Source: Paenibacillus tengchongensis
GTDB lineage: Bacteria > Bacillota > Bacilli > Paenibacillales > Paenibacillaceae
Length of the DNA: 61,134 nucleotides
Direction of reading: 5' to 3'
Assembly: GCF_008973665.1 (NCBI RefSeq)
Contig: NZ_WACP01000023.1
Location: 1 to 61,134 of the forward strand
In this document: piece after piece, positions 59,393 to 61,134 of the stretch
Layout of the letters: every line of letters starts with the position of its first letter
Position numbering within the stretch: position 1 is the stretch's first letter
Program-made: the position numbers and the translations under genes
Notes under the pieces: model-generated
Databases searched by the model: none
What the model was told of the DNA's origin: nothing
What the model saw: only the letters and a program-made list of their open reading frames with translations

Positions 59393-60907
59393 ATGACTGA
59401 AGAAAACAACAATGTCGAGACAACCGAAACCGAGCTCAGCGAGCTGCTGACAATCCGCAGAGCCAAACTGGACGAGCTGCGTGCACTGGGAATCGATCCG
59501 TTCGGCAAAAAGTATGAACGCACCGCAGCCGCCGGCGATCTTTTGGCCAAATATGACGCACAAACCCATGATGAGCTGGAGGAACTAGGGCTGGAGGTCA
59601 GTCTTGCCGGCCGGATTATGGCCAAACGCGTAATGGGCAAGGCCAGCTTTGCCCACATCCAGGACCTCAGCGGCAGAATCCAGATTTATGTGCGCAAGGA
59701 CAGCATCCCGGAAGAGCAGTACAGTGCATTTACCATCCTTGACCTGGGCGATATCGTCGGTGTCCGGGGAACACTGTTCAAGACCAAGACCGGTGAGACT
59801 TCAATTAAGGTAAGCAATCTGGAAGTGCTGTCGAAATCGCTGCTGCCGCTTCCAGAGAAATATCATGGCCTGAAAGACGTCGAACTGCGCTATCGTCAGC
59901 GCTATGTCGATTTGATTATTAACCCTGAGGTTCAGCAGACCTTTATTGCCCGTTCGCGGATTATCCAGTCGATGCGCCGTTATCTGGATTCGCTCGGCTA
60001 TCTTGAGGTTGAAACACCAACCCTGCATGCGATTGCCGGGGGAGCTGCTGCCCGTCCGTTTATTACGCATCACAATACCCTGGACATGCAGCTGTATATG
60101 CGGATCGCTATTGAGCTTCATCTGAAGCGGCTGATTGTTGGCGGATTGGAGAAGGTGTATGAAATTGGCCGTGTATACCGCAACGAGGGTATTTCCACGC
60201 GCCATAACCCTGAGTTTACAATGATCGAGCTTTATGAAGCCTATGCCGACTACAAAGATATTATGAATTTGACCGAAAGCATGATTGCCCATATCGCCCA
60301 GGAAGTGCTCGGTACGCAAACGATCAACTATCAGGGCCAAGAAGTCGACCTCAAGCCGGGCTGGCGCCGGGTAACGATGGTCGATGCCGTTAAGGAAGTC
60401 ACCGGCGTTGATTTTGGGGTGCATATGACCGATGAAGAAGCCCATCGTCTGGCGAAGGAGCATCGCGTGCCGGTTGAGAAGCACATGACATTCGGCCATA
60501 TTCTCAATGCGTTCTTCGAGCAGTTCGTGGAGGAAACGCTGATTCAGCCTACATTTGTTACAGGACATCCTGTAGAAATTTCGCCGCTCGCCAAAAAAAG
60601 CGATCACGATCCGCGTTTTACCGATCGTTTCGAACTGTTTATCGTGGCCCGCGAGCATGCCAATGCGTTCAGCGAGCTGAATGATCCGATTGATCAGCGT
60701 CAGCGGTTTGAAGCTCAGCTTCAGGAGAAGGAGCAAGGCAATGACGAAGCACATGAAATGGACGAAGACTTCATCCGCGCTCTGGAATACGGTATGCCGC
60801 CTACAGGCGGCCTGGGCATCGGTGTGGACCGTCTGATTATGCTGCTGACCAATGCTGCATCCATCCGTGATGTGCTGCTCTTCCCGCATATGCGCAACAA
60901 GGACTGA
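59393..60907 (+). CDS. lysS: lysyl-tRNA synthetase, class II
   Basis: A 504-residue class II synthetase. An OB-fold anticodon domain (about 60-165, SLAGRIMAKRVMGKASFAHIQD) precedes the catalytic core with motif 2 (YEIGRVYRNEGISTRHNPEFT, about 256-276) and motif 3 (GGLGIGVDRLIMLLT, about 475-489). The acidic N-terminus is usual. ATG at 59393 lies nine bases past AGAGAGG; ATG 59384 touches that site. No T-box is seen before it. Confidence 0.96.
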   Translation: MTEENNNVETTETELSELLTIRRAKLDELRALGIDPFGKKYERTAAAGDLLAKYDAQTHDELEELGLEVSLAGRIMAKRVMGKASFAHIQDLSGRIQIYVRKDSIPEEQYSAFTILDLGDIVGVRGTLFKTKTGETSIKVSNLEVLSKSLLPLPEKYHGLKDVELRYRQRYVDLIINPEVQQTFIARSRIIQSMRRYLDSLGYLEVETPTLHAIAGGAAARPFITHHNTLDMQLYMRIAIELHLKRLIVGGLEKVYEIGRVYRNEGISTRHNPEFTMIELYEAYADYKDIMNLTESMIAHIAQEVLGTQTINYQGQEVDLKPGWRRVTMVDAVKEVTGVDFGVHMTDEEAHRLAKEHRVPVEKHMTFGHILNAFFEQFVEETLIQPTFVTGHPVEISPLAKKSDHDPRFTDRFELFIVAREHANAFSELNDPIDQRQRFEAQLQEKEQGNDEAHEMDEDFIRALEYGMPPTGGLGIGVDRLIMLLTNAASIRDVLLFPHMRNKD

Positions 60908-60923
60908 ACCTATATATTCGAAT

Positions 60924-60961
60924 AACCAAGGGGCTGCTATTGGCTTCCTTGGTTTTCTTTT
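60924..60961 (+). terminator. terminator after lysS
   Basis: AACCAAGG pairs with CCTTGGTT across an imperfect inner stem and is followed by TTCTTTTT. Confidence 0.85.
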
Positions 60962-61021
60962 TACAAATCTGCTTGAGCAGGTAGTATAGATATCAAAGGG
61001 AAGACTATTTTAAAATAATGC

Positions 61022-61050
61022 TTGCAATGCTCCTGCATACATGGTATATT
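61022..61050 (+). promoter_or_regulatory. rRNA operon promoter P1
   Basis: TTGCAA (61022-61027), 17 bases, TATATT (61045-61050). A tandem promoter follows, as is usual before Firmicute rrn operons. Confidence 0.7.
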
Positions 61051-61107
61051 CTAATTCCGGCCAAGAAAGATCAAATGGTTGCTCGAAAAAAGAAATTAAA
61101 AAAGAGC

Positions 61108-61134
61108 TTGCATTGATCGGCTGGATATGATATA
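61108..61134 (+). promoter_or_regulatory. rRNA operon promoter P2, cut by the window end
   Basis: TTGCAT (61108-61113), 17 bases, then TATA at the last four bases, the start of a -10. It implies that a second rrn operon begins just past the window, as in the B. subtilis order after lysS. Confidence 0.65.

Noticed and set aside
59801..60889. 362-residue open frame opposite lysS, and a similar 339-residue one opposite mfd (25783-26802)
   Set aside because: Both are antisense shadows of conserved genes, with no ribosome site or domain.

Overview
The window reads as a chromosomal segment from an endospore-forming Firmicute of the Paenibacillus type. The reasons are moderately high GC, dense sporulation genes (csfB, yabG, sspF, spoVG, fin, spoVT, yabP, yabQ, spoIIE, yabS, yabT), strong GGAGG-type ribosome binding sites with frequent TTG and GTG starts, and a gene order that follows the csfB-to-lysS region of the Bacillus subtilis chromosome. 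Genus is inferred from general character; species cannot be read from the sequence. The segment runs from the 3' end of one rRNA operon (5S at base 1) to the tandem promoters of the next rRNA operon (after 61020). Almost every gene is on the + strand.

Layout. 1-1890: 5S end, a lipoprotein, a reverse-strand membrane protein and the sigma-G inhibitor csfB. 1964-9261: a PLP decarboxylase, tmk, the c-di-AMP receptor darA, yaaR, holB, ricT, yabA, yabB and rsmI, covering nucleotide supply, replication and rRNA methylation. 9387-11231: abrB on the reverse strand and a divergent HD-domain phosphohydrolase, separated by a region rich in Spo0A-box sequences. 11286-16521: tatD, a c-di-AMP (ydaO-type) riboswitch controlling the cell-wall gene yabE, rnmV, rsmA and yabG. 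16745-23730: veg, sspF, ispE, purR, spoVG, glmU, prs, a small reverse-strand gene, pth and fin. 23869-35516: mfd, a PrsA-like lipoprotein foldase, spoVT, a SpoVB-like flippase, mazG, an HU gene, rqcP, yabP, yabQ, divIC and yabR. 35888-44738: spoIIE, a 150-base palindromic element, yabS, yabT, tilS, hpt and ftsH. 44968-51070: nadA-nadB-nadC, coaX, hslO and a rotamase. 51189-60907: cysK, the folate cluster pabB-pabA-pabC-folP-folB-folK, yazB, dusB, greA and lysS.

Together these genes supply precursors (PRPP, UDP-GlcNAc, isoprenoids, dTTP, folate, NAD, CoA, cysteine), maintain replication, transcription and translation, and control entry into and progress through sporulation. Regulatory sites visible in the DNA include Spo0A-box sequences near abrB, spoVG and spoIIE, a good sigma-G promoter for sspF, a PurBox before purR, a dyad operator before cysK, twin veg promoters and rrn P1/P2.

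Differences from the B. subtilis order (known from memory): xpaC, yaaN, yazA, metS, ridA and ctc are absent from their usual places. The HD hydrolase, the reverse-strand 66-residue gene, the PrsA-like gene, the HU gene and nadABC are present instead. The most unusual non-coding structures are the 150-base palindrome at 38597-38746 and the twin 48-base hairpin repeats before darA. No insertion sequence, prophage or CRISPR array was seen.
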